This document shows, in pieces, positions 45,101 to 57,994 of a stretch of DNA of 64,000 nucleotides. The notes beneath the pieces were generated by a model. The model saw nothing but the letters and a program-made list of their open reading frames with translations. It was not told the origin of the DNA and did no database searches. The first letter of the stretch is position 1; the number at the start of each line of letters is the position of its first letter. The position numbers and the translations under genes are program-made. Origin of the DNA: Nematostella vectensis. Its lineage: Eukaryota > Cnidaria > Anthozoa > Actiniaria > Edwardsiidae. The stretch is from the NCBI RefSeq assembly GCF_932526225.1, contig NC_064035.1, forward strand, positions 7,563,501-7,627,500, in the 5' to 3' direction.

Positions 45101-48100
45101 TAAGGAGGAGGTAGTGGGTAGGGAGGCATAGACCGGAAAACAAAAAGGCTGATAAGGGGTAAGGTGTACACGCTGGTGGAGCCAAAACACAACGAAAACA
45201 AGGAAGCTCTCATTTTGAGTTTACAGTTTGACATGCATTCCTCGAACATCATTAATGCTTTAGTGTACATCAGGAATAGACAGTAACTTTCTGTTTATGA
45301 AGCTCAATTAAAACTGTATTTTTCATCCTTGTTATATTGGCTAACTTTCTTTAAAAAATTGTATGGGTGGACACAGTATTGTTAAGGCCAGTGAGGTTGG
45401 AAGAGTATGCGTTGGGAAGGTGAAGATGGAAATGAATAAGTTGTATGCATGTGAAGATGGAAGAGGGTGAGTTGGGCAGGTGAAGATGGAAGAGGATGAG
45501 TTGGGCAGAGGAAAATTAAAGAGGATTAGTTGGGCAGGTGAAGATGGAAGGGGATGAGTTGGGCAGGTGAAGATGGGAGAGGATGTGTTGTGCAGGTAAA
45601 GATGGGAAAGGATGAGTTGGGCAGGTGAAGATGGAAGACGATGAGTTGAGCAGGTGAAGATGGAAGAGGATGAGTTGGGCAGGTGAAGATGGAAGAGGAT
45701 GAGTTGGGCAGGTGAAGATGGAAGAGAATGAGTTGGGCAGGTAAAGATGGAAAAGAATGAGTTGGGCAGGTGAAGATGGAAGAGGATGAGTTGGGCAGGT
45801 AAATATGGAAGAGGACGAGATGGGCAGGTGAAAATGGAAGGAGAAGAGGTGGGCAGGTGAAGATGGAAGAGGATGAGTTGGGCAGGTAAATAAGGAAGAG
45901 GACGAGTTGGGCAGGTAAAGATGGAAGAGGATGAGTTGGGCAGGTGAATATGGAAGAGGATTAGTTTGGCAGGTGAAGATGGAAGAGAATGAGTTGGGCA
46001 GGTGAAGATGGAAGAGGATGAGTTGGACAGGTAAATACGGAAGAGGAAGAGTTGGGCAGGTGAAAATGGAAGGAGAAGAGGTGGGCAGGTGAAGATGGAA
46101 GAGGAAGAGGATGTCTAGTTTGGTCTAATAGTGAGTTAAGAGGATCATGGTTGAAGGCAGTGGTCAGAAAAGGAAGGGTAAAACTTGTGTTCATCAGATC
46201 AAGATGCTCTAATAATTATATATATAATATTACATTTTAGGAGATAACGACTTTAAACTAGAAAACTTTCTCGCTGGATCTCCTGAAACCTTTCAACCAC
46301 ATTATGGTAAGTGCTTGTTTGATGGGCGTCACTGCTAAAAGATTGTATAAAGTACTATGGTTTACTAACCATTGCAATTGCTACCTGCATGCATGTGGAT
46401 TACAGGAAAGGATGACGATGGAGATATTTTTAAGGAAGACAACTTGGAGGAATTCAAAGCTTTTGTACTCAAAGAGACCGATGGAAAAGGTGTCCACTTT
46501 GTCATGGCAGATGGGGTAAGATCATGTTGGAAAATAACATATTTATTTTTTTCGTCAATAGAATTTCTACTTTGATTACCCTATGGTTGCACATGGCGAG
46601 GTATCACTTATGAATTTCATTGCTGTTGTAAAGTTCATGAGGGCTCTTTTCGGGAACTTTTGTACCTGTTTTTTTATGCTTGTTATGCAGGTAAATTATT
46701 TGACTGATTTGTTGGTTTTCTTCCTGTAAAGAGATGATTTGCCGTTTTCCTATCGCCAATAAAATTTTAGTAAACTTGAAACAGTTGCTGTTGCAAAAAC
46801 ATTGTGGCAGATAATTGTCAAAACACAGGGAGTTTGAATTCAAGCATCTGCGTTCTCTTCACAGCGAAAGTATAACCTGTTTGTATTTCATGTATTTCAT
46901 ATTGACCTTACTTATCTTAGGTACTTAGAAATGTTCATGTAATGCAACACTTAAAATAATAGTTTCTTTCTTTGTAGGGTTTCAGCGTTGAAGGGCAAGA
47001 GAATATTCAAGAAATCCTTAGCAAACAGCTATATCTCTGTCAGTTTCTTATGGCAATCTTGATTTTGAGGACAGGTACACTACTATTCTGATTTTGTTGG
47101 CAGGTGAAAGTGAATTATTGGTGGCATTTGAAACTTGCACTTACATCATTGTTTTTATCTTTGTTTTTGTTTTTAAGGTGGTCACTTTTTGTGCAAAGTG
47201 TTTGATCTCTTTACACCGTTCAGCATTGGTCTTGTTTATCTTATGTATCGAGCATTTGATGAAGTTTGCATTTTCAAGCCAATCACCAGTAGACCAGCTA
47301 ATTCCGAAAGGTGAGAAATACATTCATGGTGGGTAGGACTTAGAGATAATAAAACTGAAAACTGTGCTATCCCAATTTATCACACTGGGCTAGACCAATA
47401 ACTTGTTTTTTAAAGCTGTGGTCTCCTTCTATATAAGACTTCATCTTTTTAAGAATGAGGAGCTCCTCTCTTGACCGTCCTAGATGAAATTATTCCTTTT
47501 TCCGTGACAACCAAATAAATTGTTTCATAGTCTTAGTTCATTCATGTTATATTTTCTTCTATGGCATAGGTATCTTGTTTGCAAGGGCTTGCGAAGAGGT
47601 GTGACAGACATTCAAGATTATATGTTCAATGTTAATGTTCGGATCAACAGACTGAAGGGGACAAGTGAAGATATAATAGAAGTAAGTGTTATCGGTTGCT
47701 TAGAGGGGAAGATCATGTGAAAGGTTATTTAAAATATTCAGAATCTTTTGTGATACTTTTGTGTTCCTTTTTTTTTTTAATTCGTCCTGACCTCATAAGT
47801 TGCGTGTCGTGTGTTATTTTAACCTCTAGACTTAATTCCTATGGTCAGTGATCCTATTTGTGATATTATCTTTGAAGTATTGACAACATTTCTAACTTCA
47901 CAAGAGGCAGAATCGTATTTCCACTTGGGAATTTGAAAGAAGGGATGTAGTAAAGTTCAGGAAGGAAAATCTACTTATACTCACCAATCGTGCTAAAGAT
48001 CATCATTAAACTGTATTGTTCTCTTTACTCAGATTGTCCCGGTGGAAGTCTTAAAAGAGGATCTGGCATTCTTCAAATACATGAGAGAATCAAATAATAG

Positions 48101-51100
48101 GTATAGGAGCGACTACAGAATACAGGGCCAATGGAACTTCACACCTTGATTTCTATAGAACAATGCAATAAGTACAATGGAAATTCAATGGTATCCCCAA
48201 ACACAAAGACTTTTTTGATAATTTCAGAAAAAATAAAATATCAAGTAACACAAGCATATTTTCTCATTCCATAGTCTTGGCAGGATCCAAACAAACTCTC
48301 TCCGAAAGCTGAAAGCATTTGTGAAAGACACGTGAGTATAGAGATGTCTCACATTTGTCACTAAGTTTATTCGAAACATCCAGTAACTTCAATTGGACTA
48401 CCAAATAAAAATGTATTGTGCAAAGTCCTGTATGTAGACGCAGTTTTATAGGTCGACATTATTGATAACTTCCCCTTAAATGCATGAATTACAATCCTTT
48501 GGAGCGCATCAAATGTGTGCATGCACCCTCTGCTGAATAAAGCAATGTACATTAGAATGAGACCCTACCCTGCCCGCCCAGCGCCAGTGGTGGACTCTGA
48601 ACAAAAGGGCTAGATCAGCACTGACCTTACCTTTATTTCAAGGGCTTTGATGGGTCATTATGATCAAGCAGATATCAGGAAGCAGTGTCTTGACCTATGG
48701 AAGGTTTGTTGGATATATTAGACAGAACGGCATGATACATGATATTTCTTCCACTGTTTGTGCTGGTGTTTTCCCCCTGTGTTTCACAGAATTTCCTGTG
48801 CGACCTAATTTTTCTTTACTTAAAATGTCCTTTTCAGTCACACTTATATCACACAATATCTCCATTAAATATTGGAAGACAAACTATTGTGATAAAAACT
48901 GGAAATAACCCTCTTATAACAAAGTCTATCTACCAAATTCAATCAAAAGCATCAGGCGATAAAAATGGATGCTTTCACGCTGCGGTGTCATAAATCTTTG
49001 TTAGAAACTGCTCACATGAATAAAAGGCAACCAATATAAAAATAGTTTTTTAGTTTTCTTATTTGTGGCTTCAAACAGATCCTTAATTAAGGCCTTTGTG
49101 GCTTCTCAAGGCTTTGAAAAGCATTCATTTCAAAATATTGCAGATCCCAGACCAAGTACGCGCTTCGTCCCGCGTTCAGGACATTGATGCCAAGTTCTCA
49201 CAGCTGTGGAAGGTGAGAAATACCCTGGGTACCAGAGGCTCTGGCTTCCCTTCGACAACTATTTGTCCCTGCGAAGCTCGGAGCCTCTGGTACCCAGGGT
49301 AGGTGAGAAAAGCCAGATGGCATCATGGCATTGTTCTACAAACATTGACACCAGCTTTGTTTGTGACTCATTACAACATGAAGTTACAAAGTTTTATTTA
49401 TGGGTTAGAATGCTTCCTATTGGCCCAGACGTAAAAGTAAAATGCGTAGGTGAAGTGACGCGATTTAACTGCTACTTGGCAGGGGAGTGACGATGAGACA
49501 TGCTGCTCAAGCCGGCCTACCATCCTCACAACACAAAACCTTCAAAACATCAAATGCATCTATGACTTCAAGTGTATTGTATCCGGAGGAGACAGATACT
49601 TTCTGCTCGGAACTGGCGTAAGTCATCATTGTCATTACTTCGTTGTTTTCAAGAATGACGAGTTCACCTTTAACAACCACTTTATGTAAACCCGGCTTGA
49701 TGACTACATCTTTAGTTGAGTGTGTTGTTGTATAATCAGCCCAAGGGATGAAACTTTTTTACTCCAGATCCTTGAAGAAAACACTTCACAGATTTTGAAT
49801 GACGGAAGCCAGAATGCGATTAAGCTATTGAATTTGGATTGATAACTTCAGTAAGCATATGACATGTTTTTATGTAAATCCTTCAAAGTATTAGTCAGGA
49901 TACTTTGGATGAGGCTCTCTGTATATACATCTCTTAGGCCCGATTCATACGACCTGCCGTGCCAAATCTAATTGTTTGGATTGCACACAAGAACAGTTCA
50001 ACATCTGAATCAATTAAGTTCGGCACGGCACCAAGCTCTGCTGCACCAGTGGTGCTGCATGGCAAAAGTATGACACTGATTCAAACGTCAAGCTTCTGTT
50101 GTGCCGAATCAAATTTACCTGTTTTTTTTCATATTGTGCAACAGAAACTCCACATCAATTCAATTTTTACTACTCAATACCTATTGAGCACAAATTATTT
50201 AGTGTGACGTCTGAATCAACGTTATACCCAAATGTATTTGTGTCGATACAAATACAATTAGATTCGGCACGGCAGGAGCGTGACATATGAATCAGGCCGA
50301 TTTTTCTTAACAATGGGTTCACTTTATCTTTTCCACAGCGCACAGCAGTATACCAATGGGATGGTAAACTATCCTATCGATCATCTCGATGGCTGAAGCT
50401 GGACAAGTGTAAACTCGAACTACCAAAAGACACTGTTCTCGAGGTGGAGATTGTTCAAGAGCTTTATGGAGAGGTACAAAGTCGACTCGACCGCTTGTCG
50501 TTTTCGTGGTATTCTTTTTTTTATTTCCTTACCTTTACTGAGAAAGCTTAATAGAGAGGTCTACTCGACCCCAGTCGTTTTCATGGTCTGGTATAATATT
50601 TTTTATGTGCTTACCATATTCTTCAGGGGAGAGGCCAGAGGCGAAGCACAGCTATATATATTCTTGATGCAATGATGCTTGGCGGATTAGATGTCCGCGA
50701 CAAACACTACAGTGAGAGGTATGTGAACAATAATATTGAAATAGAATATTACTTTATTTTGTAGTTCGAAGACACTAGGGAACATGTACAACATGGATAA
50801 TGAGCAATGTTGCAGTACCACATAAATACAATTCCATATTATTTCAACTTTCATAATTTCATATTCTTTCAGAATGGCTATTGCCAAGACATTCACAGAG
50901 GCTTTGCGCAAGCCTACTAGGCCCGACTTGGTCCCATTAAGGTATTGCTGAAGCATTACTTTTGTGGTTAAAATAAGTAATTGGCCATACAAGCCCCCAA
51001 ACCAGTCATAGGCTACATAGGTCGCATCACACAAAAAAGGCCATGCTGACAAAATTATGTAGTTGCTTTGATGAACTATGAAATAACTATTTTTTTGGCG

Positions 51101-53858
51101 ATTCATTGAATATGTCTTTAATTATACAGTATATAAAATAATGGTGATTTTAAAAACTGCAAATTGCCTGCCATCTTTGTCAAGAATCTTATGCTAGCAA
51201 AAGAATGTGAGTTACTTTTTAGCTATGTTGGCTTGGCCCTTTTTGCGTGATGCAGCCTGAATGAAAATTCATCACACACATTTGTGATTGGCTAAATCGT
51301 ATACATGAGAGGTGATTGGCTGAATCGTACACATAAGAAGTGATTGGCTAAATCATACACAATAGAGGTGATTGACTAAATCATACGAGAGGTAATTAGC
51401 TAAATCATACACGTGAGAGGTGATTGGCTAAATCATACATATGAGAGGTGATTGGCTAAATCATACACATAAGAGGTGATTGCCTAAATTGTACACATGA
51501 GAGGTGATTGATTTGGTTATGTGGGAAAATATGCGAGAGAGATACATATTTTCAATTTAAATGCAATAGGATAACCAATGGGTGATATTGCTCTCAGAAT
51601 ACACCACGCCTTCCGCATGAATGAGCTTAGCAGTCAAGTCTTCAGCAGGTAAAGTGTTCCCCTAGGTCAAGGGAGAGTGCTGATTTATATCTCAAGGGAG
51701 AGTGGTGATGTATATTCAACCTCTCAATCTAAATATAATAAGGTGATGATATGTTTATTACTAGCCTTTTGCAAGCATAATCACAGGCAGTGGGTCATGT
51801 CATTCACATGCTTGACAGATACTAAATTAGTTTTTATTGTTGAAGCTGCTAGATTGTAGGCCATACCTATGAGTCATAGCCCATTTCCAACTGTTTGCCA
51901 TCAATTTTGTTGTGTTGTGATTTATTTTTCAGTCCACCTAGTTTTTCTATAGCCTGCCTGTAGTCCTTCTAGTTATGCCCTATAATCCTCTAGTTCTAGC
52001 TATGCTATATACTCCCATACAATGATTATATTTCGACAGGGTTTTGGGTGGGTCATTGGGGTGTTAAGGATCCCTCAGTGAGGTACAGAATTATTAAGAC
52101 CATTTTCGTTTTCTTCTACTGTAAGTGTTCAGATGCGACTGGTCAAAGGTAGACGTGAACCTCAGGAATGCATGACTGCTTATCACGAAAGAACTGCTGA
52201 GAGTGACCCCAAGAGAGAGTGTTTGTTTGTTCCAAGAGGGATCTATTTTATCAAACATATACAAGGTATGGTCTATGGTCTAGGTTATTCAAAAAAGCAC
52301 AGACATTTCCTCTTATACATATTTTTATATGCAATGCAGAACCATGGACGCATCATTTCAGCAAATCTAAACAGAGACTGTATTTCTTCAATAAACAGAA
52401 GCATGAATCGAGATTTGAATGTCCAAAGGAATCTATTGCTTCATTCAAGTAGGTCTTGCAAGACTTAAGACTTAATTAAATTAGATTTGAAATATAGCTG
52501 TATTATTTCGTTGGCATATAGAGGTTTTCTGAAGTTTTATGAAATTATGGAAAACATTTGGACAGACAGAAAAAGATTTAAATGTACTGTATCTGTCCCA
52601 ATAGTGTCCCCATGTAGAAAATTCTGTAAAGGTACGGTAATACGAGCAGCAAAATCGTACAACTTTTGTGGCAGCATTGCTGCAAAAAAGTTTGTAAGTG
52701 ACGTTGCACATTATACTACTGGCGCGACAATTTTTGTCGCAGCAAAAGTCGAAAAAGTTTGCTGCAGAAAGTAGAAGATGGTTCTACTTTTTGTAACAAA
52801 ACTCAGAGATGTAGTCTGTATTACTACATTAACTCAACTTGTCTCACATCAAAAAGATGTAAAGCATACGCAAGCAGTTGCAATAAGGTATGTGATTGGT
52901 TAAACAAAAGTCACACATCAGTGTTACGCGGCAAAAATCGGATGGCGGATCAACAGCAAGAACAAGTCTATTTTTGCAGCGACAAAAGTTGTTGCGCTGG
53001 TAGAAACAGGTGCAACATCGCCTTCAAACTATTTGTGGAAATGCTGTCACAAAAGCTGTACGATTTTAATTCTCGTATTACCGTACGCTAAGGGGTCCCA
53101 TGTTTTTATTGCATTGCCGTCCATTTTAGCAATGCGGGCGCTCTTTCTACGGGCTTACTGCAGTTTTTAATATTTTGTGAGCTCTTGCCGACATTTCTTT
53201 GCGAGGTGCAGACCAATCAACCAGTATCAAAGGTAATTTGGTAAGTTTGAATAATTGGAAGCCAGAAAGTGGCTAAGCAGTTGAAAATTGTTGTCAAGAG
53301 TTTGCAGATTATTGGAAATGGCGGTAAGAATGATAAAAAGATTTCCCCAAAATCAAAGTAAAAAAAGTTGTCTACAACTAATTGTCTAGTTGACTAAATT
53401 GCAATATTTTCTAATCAATAATTTTTTTATGTTGATCGGGACATTCATTTAGCACTTAATCAAAATGCACACCAATGCTTGTACTAACAAATTAACATTC
53501 TTATCCATTGCTTAATCCATTAAATGCCTTTTTGTCAACTAGTTTGCGATCAGCTGAGCTACTAGGCTTTCACAAACCATTTATTTTACAGATTCCTCCA
53601 TGCATATGCAGACCACCTTATATTTTCTACAGTTTGTAGTTCTCTAAGTCATAAGATTCTTTGTGATTGTCTGTTTAGGATAATGTACTTTTCTCTGGTT
53701 ATTGTTTCACTTGCAGGACATCTCTGATGAGTCGCTACATGTGGCAATGGGACAGGAGCAGTGGGCTTGATTCAGACTCGGAGGAAGACCTTCTTGACCG
53801 CAAACACTTACAAGAATTTATACGTGCAACGCATCACCACCATGTGAATCCAAGCTAA
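42197..53858 (+). CDS. CMTR1: CMTR1, cap-1 2'-O-ribose methyltransferase
   Basis: Twenty-five exons with consistent phases: 42197-42326, 42607-42761, 43179-43334, 43627-43719, 44170-44241, 44337-44431, 44581-44653, 44755-44881, 46241-46306, 46406-46515, 46978-47074, 47178-47310, 47570-47681, 48033-48100, 48275-48331, 48643-48703, 49144-49212, 49483-49617, 50339-50473, 50627-50718, 50873-50941, 51598-51648, 52126-52265, 52340-52448, 53717-53858; 848 residues (human 835). It methylates the first transcribed nucleotide of mRNA, using SAM, in the nucleus. A Lys-rich N-terminus (KKTK) is followed by a G-patch at about 97-131 ([14 protein letters not shown]). The RrmJ-type methyltransferase domain has the SAM loop [13 protein letters not shown] and catalytic K238, D358 and K398 (human K239, D364, K404). 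A degenerate guanylyltransferase-like domain precedes a C-terminal WW domain from about 766 ([10 protein letters not shown]). No break seen. Confidence 0.96.
42537..42556. repeat. 18-bp perfect palindrome in CMTR1 intron 1
   Basis: TCCAATATTAATATTGGA reads the same on both strands and presents two opposed CCAAT-type cores. It follows a short ACATAGT repeat. Function unknown. Confidence 0.5.
45405..46112. repeat. 29-bp minisatellite in CMTR1 intron 8 with donor-like motifs
   Basis: About 24 units of a 29-bp sequence (GAGTTGGGCAGGTGAAGATG then GAAGAGGAT) with scattered changes. Between 45476 and 46092 I count 21 CAGGTGAA/CAGGTAAA motifs, each close to the 5' splice-site consensus CAG|GTRAG and in the sense orientation of CMTR1. 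The array ends about 130 bp before exon 9. Confidence 0.9.
46600..46860. repeat. Interspersed-repeat fragment in CMTR1 intron 10
   Basis: Shares several blocks with 2408-2525, ending in the same CAAAACACAGGGAGTTTGAA. Family not recognised. Confidence 0.4.
49211..49310. mobile_element. 80-bp foldback MITE with 10-bp TSD at the exon 17 donor of CMTR1
   Basis: AGGTGAGAAA occurs at 49211-49220 and again at 49301-49310. Between them is an 80-bp element with 20-bp perfect inverted ends (ACCCTGGGTACCAGAG.. and its inverse). The duplicated 10 bp include the end of exon 17 and its GTGAGA donor, so the insertion duplicated the 5' splice site. A 9-11 bp duplication suits Mutator-like elements; superfamily not certain. 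Confidence 0.85.
49937..50298. mobile_element. MITE in CMTR1 intron 18
   Basis: The left end GGCCCGATTCATACG then CTGCCGTGCC is mirrored by the right end GGCACGGCAGGAGCGTGACA then TATGAATCAGGCC. An internal block with ATTCGGCACGGC also recurs. No coding capacity; target duplication not established. Confidence 0.75.
51276..51515. repeat. 28-bp tandem repeat in CMTR1 intron 21
   Basis: About nine imperfect units of GGTGATTGGCTAAATCATAC plus ACATGAGA. Each carries GATTGGCT, an inverted CCAAT core. The array ends about 80 bp before exon 22. Confidence 0.85.
52635..53083. mobile_element. MITE with TA duplication, CMTR1 intron 24 (Tc1/mariner-like)
   Basis: CGGTAATACGAG at the left and CTCGTATTACCG at the right are perfect inverted ends flanked by TA. 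Similarity continues inward (AAAATCGTAC, CAGCATT). Length about 450 bp, noncoding. TA target duplications suit Tc1/mariner. Confidence 0.75.
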
Positions 53859-55444
53859 ATACATTATAGATTAAGTTTGTGCAATTGCAGGGTGAAAGCA
53901 GTTATCACAACTAATGGCACAGAGCCATTGTCGGAAAATGTTCTCTGGAGGGGGTTGTCTCCTAGTTTTTTTAGGGAGTAAGATTCCTTTTCTACTTTGG
54001 GAAGGGGTGTGGGCATGGGGGGCTGCCATGCTGTAGTGATACACACATCTTGCCGACTTTGTTAGTCTGATGTGTACATTATAAGTAGTTAGCACATTTG
54101 TAGTTACTTTTGGTCCCACACAGTTGTACATAGTTGATCAAAAGTTCACCATAAGTCAAAACGCTTAGAAACCTGTGTTTGATTGTAAATTTTGTATAGT
54201 TGTTGGGGTGCATTTCATTCTGCTCACAGTCATTGAACATGTCTTTAAAACATTCTAAGTTTCCAACTTACAAAGTTAGCTAGTATTTGTGTTGATATTT
54301 TTATATAGATAACAACAGAAGTGAAGGACATTTTTAAGACTCAAATTGATATCTTAGATTTCATAAATTATGTTGTTCACCTTACATCCTAGTGAATCAT
54401 AGGGAACCCAGGGTGTAGGGTTCAAGCAATGCAGAGACAAGAAAAATGAGGGGAATGTGGGGGTGTTGATTCTGCTCAACATCTTCCCTCTACTTACAAC
54501 CAAAACTCTTCTTTGCAAATACTTGCTATGTTTTCCGTGAATGGTAGCTTACAGAGTCCATTATCACAGTTAATATTAACTGTGACTATCGTAAGTGACA
54601 AGCTCAGATACTGCCATTGGTTAACAGATCTTTTATATAAATATATATATACTATTTGTGTCTTGCCCTGGATGCTTTTTATAGCTTCTAATGGTTAATT
54701 TAAATGTAATGTGAGTAATTTCAGAATTCCATTGGTAGAGTTATTCAATTGTATTTTAATTTGCCGTACCATTGGTTCTGTAGCATTTATATATTATAAA
54801 TTCACAATTTACTTATGTACTTTAAAGACTAGCATACAGCTGGAAGCTGATCTTAAAGAAGGTTCCAATATTCTCATCATATATTCTACTTTTTAATTAT
54901 GTGGAATAGCAGGTGTGTTAGACTGTTCAAGTGGGCTGCTGGCAAAGCATAATATCAAGTATGGAAGATATGTTGAAAGTGAATAAATCATGAGGCATGT
55001 TACTTTTCAAAGATTGGCGAAATGTCATTTGTGGTGGACTTTTGAAGATCAGCTGTCATAAGAAACACATATTTGCATAATTAAAAATGTTTATCTCTGA
55101 TCCCAGTAACACCTTGAATTTTGTTGTTCACATACATCCACCCACAGAATATTTCAAATAGCCTTTTTAGTCCTATCTTTTAGAAAAAAAGCTTCTACCA
55201 CAACCAATGATCTTTCTCTTATAAATGCTGTTCACCACACACACAAAGCTATCCCTTAGAGTAAAAATTGATTTTTCTGACGATCACTTCCTTCTTTTGT
55301 TATGGGAGTACCCCAACCTATCCAATAGATCTTTTAATCTGATAAAAGCCAATAGATTTTGGTACTTCTAAAACTCATTCATTTTCTATAGCAATTTCGT
55401 CCTACCATTATAAAACAAAAGCCCAGTGTGTCCATCTCTCTTTT
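53859..55444. other. Convergent intergenic region downstream of CMTR1
   Basis: Presumed CMTR1 3' UTR and spacer. AATAAA occurs at 54982-54987. No further gene or RNA gene recognised. Confidence 0.35.
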
Positions 55445-55725
55445 CAGGGGCGGCGGAGTGGTCTCATAAGTGGAAGGGTGGGGGGGGGGGCAAAAGTTGG
55501 GGGGAGGGGTGGTTGGTGGTTTCAGGGGGTGGGGTGGGTGGTGGTTCCAAATCCTATTTATAAGAACAGGGATTTTAAACTGTTCAACAAATTTGTTGTC
55601 GGTTGCATATATAGCACTTGAAACCCGTTGGTTTAAAAAATGTTCATATATCTAAAGAAACATCCGCTCACTTTCCAGAGTGGGGGGGGGGGGGGGGGCT
55701 GGCGCTACCCCTTCTGCCGCCTATA
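55445..55725. mobile_element. Probable MITE beside the dehydrogenase 3' end
   Basis: AGGGGCGGCGGAG at the left and CCCCTTCTGCCGCC at the right form imperfect inverted ends, each with a long G-run inside. It ends about 30 bp from the dehydrogenase stop codon. Target duplication not clear. Confidence 0.45.
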
Positions 55726-55757
55726 TTTGCCTTTATCTTTTTCTGTAATAGATTTAT

Positions 55758-57994
55758 TTAGTAGCCTCTGGAATAGTCCACAATATAGTTCATACGTTTC
55801 TTGGCTTCATACAATTCCAGGTTGTCTGCAAACACCCTTGCTGTCTGTGGAAAGACATAAAAATACATTCAATTTTTATATATTATTCTTAATTTTCTGT
55901 ATTTATTATTTAAATTTTCAATCATCTGCGTCTTACCTGATCAGCAAATGACCATCCAGACACATGCGGGGTTATCACAACATTGTCCATCCCCCAGAGT
56001 TCGCTGTCCTGGGACAATGGTTCCTTTTCAAACACATCCAGAATGGCACCAGACAACCAGTGTTCTTTGAGAGCATGAACTAAGCTTTTCTCATCAATAA
56101 CATCTCCACGTCCAACATTTATAAATACTGGCTTGTTGTTCATACACTTTTTAAGCACATCACCAGAAAGCAGGTATCTTGTGCTAGGTGTGCTAGGGAG
56201 AATGTTGCAAATGTAATGGCAGGAACAAAGCAGATCCTCTAGACTGTTGGGTGTTATATACTTATCCACATTGGCTGGGGGAGTATTCCGGGGTGTTCGA
56301 CCCATGCCCCATGTTATCATGCCAAACGTCTTAGCAACTCTAGCTAACTCCTTGCCAATTTCCCCAATGCCAAGAATTCCAAGATTAAGCCCATGAAGAG
56401 ATCGGCATGACACATTCTGTAGCCTGGTAAATATCAATAAACTGCATCATTACAGAAAGGGCATGCAAGGAATGGAAGGATAAATTGCCTGATGCTCATC
56501 TCCATACAATGACCCAGAGAACAAAACATAAAGAGTAAATATCAACCCTTTTAGTTTTTCAGGGAGTATCAAGATCTACTCCCTATTTCTTACATAACGC
56601 ACCTTAAAAAAATACAGTCAACATGGTAAAATATAAACATATATATATATTAAAAATACCAATTCATTAATAATTACCAAATTCTTTTTTCTTGATTTCT
56701 AGCCATCAATAGAAAGTCTTTTTCTCTTGCTATAACTTGTCCAATGACATACTCAGCCATGTAATGACCCAACACTCCACCAAATCGGGTAATAATGAAC
56801 TTTGGTGGTGCTGCCAAACTCTTTATTACTGCATCAACACCGGCAAATGTCAACTGCAGCCATTTCAGATTTGGTAAATAATTTGGATAGTCTGAGAGGA
56901 TGTGGCTGTCACCCAACAACACTTCTGCTTTTTCAAGTTTACTGATAACTAGAAAAGAAAGACAATGTTTATCTTTTGTCTGGAGGTAACGAATGATAAC
57001 AACAGCTGTAGTAGTGGTGCAGCAACATTCTCCCTGGAACATCGTAGACCAATGTGGGAAAAGGGTCCACTGGCTGGATCTTGGGTAAAGAAGAGTGCTT
57101 TTTTGAAGGTTTCCAATCCATTAAAACTCCAAACATAATGTACTCACTGCGATCGATAATTTACCCAAATTGCACCTGCCTTGAGTCATCAAGAACTGTT
57201 TTTTTTCTAACAAATAAACAAGGGAGGGGGGGGGACTCTCCAGAAAAGTAGACAGGGGTGATCCTCACATCTTTTAGGGTATAAAATTTGACCAACTGCT
57301 ATTCCTAAGGGGATGTTTAACATTTTTTCTGATTCTGTTATCTCTTAGGGTATAAAATTCAACCAATTGCTATTCCCAAGGGTGTGTTAAATTTTTTTTT
57401 TCGATTCTGCCATCTCTTAGGGTTAAAAAATTACTTTGACCACACCCAATTTGCTATCTCTTAGGGGTAAGAATTTCTGTTGACCACGCCCAAAGTGCCC
57501 TCCCTTAGGGTTAAAACCTGTTTTGCCAATTTTTAAAACGATCACCCCCATCTGTTTTTATCGGTGCAATTTAAGGACATAACATGGCACTTCCTTAATA
57601 AAGAGCACTTGTTCATGGCCGCCTCTAGAAAATTTGCGGGAGAGGGGAGGGGGGGCATGCCCTGTTCCTGCTGTTAGGATTAGCTAGTTAGGATCAAGTT
57701 TCATGTGCGTGCTCTACAACAACCCCCATTCATATAAGTGCCTAGACAGAGAACTGCCAATATAACAGGCGCCTACAACTTGTGTAACTGTTGCAAAGCC
57801 TTGGCCCCTTACCCATCACCCCCCTCCTATACCCCTGCCAGAGGCTGAGCTTGGTCGTTACCTTCATTCCTTGCACCGGAGGAATCAACTTGCACGAACT
57901 CCACTGTGGGACATGCACGGTTCAACTCTACTAAAATATTCTCAATTTCGGAAAAGACGTGCACAATTCGACCCATTCTGCCAGCTGATGCCAT
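55758..57994 (-). CDS. D-isomer-specific 2-hydroxyacid dehydrogenase (glyoxylate/hydroxypyruvate reductase-like)
   Basis: Four exons: 57862-57994, 56678-56948, 55937-56423, 55758-55844; 325 residues from ATG 57994. An in-frame extension upstream to 58081 lacks an ATG. The family reduces 2-ketoacids such as glyoxylate or hydroxypyruvate with NAD(P)H. The Rossmann motif GILGIGEIG gives GxGxxG at 153-158. The catalytic Arg is in NVGRGD (about R240), Glu in LDVFEKEP (267/269) and His in TPHVSG (H288). The region WLQLTFAGVDAV before the Rossmann fold resembles bacterial GhrA-type reductases more than human GRHPR. Substrate and cofactor preference cannot be read from this. Head-to-head with the phosphatase gene. 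Confidence 0.9.
57260..57530. repeat. Degenerate tandem repeat in dehydrogenase intron 1
   Basis: Five imperfect units of about 50-75 bp each begin near (A/C)TCTTAGGGT(A)TAAAA and continue with a GACCA/CAACCA and CCAATTGCTAT-like block. No known family. Followed by a short G-rich stretch near 57640. Confidence 0.6.
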
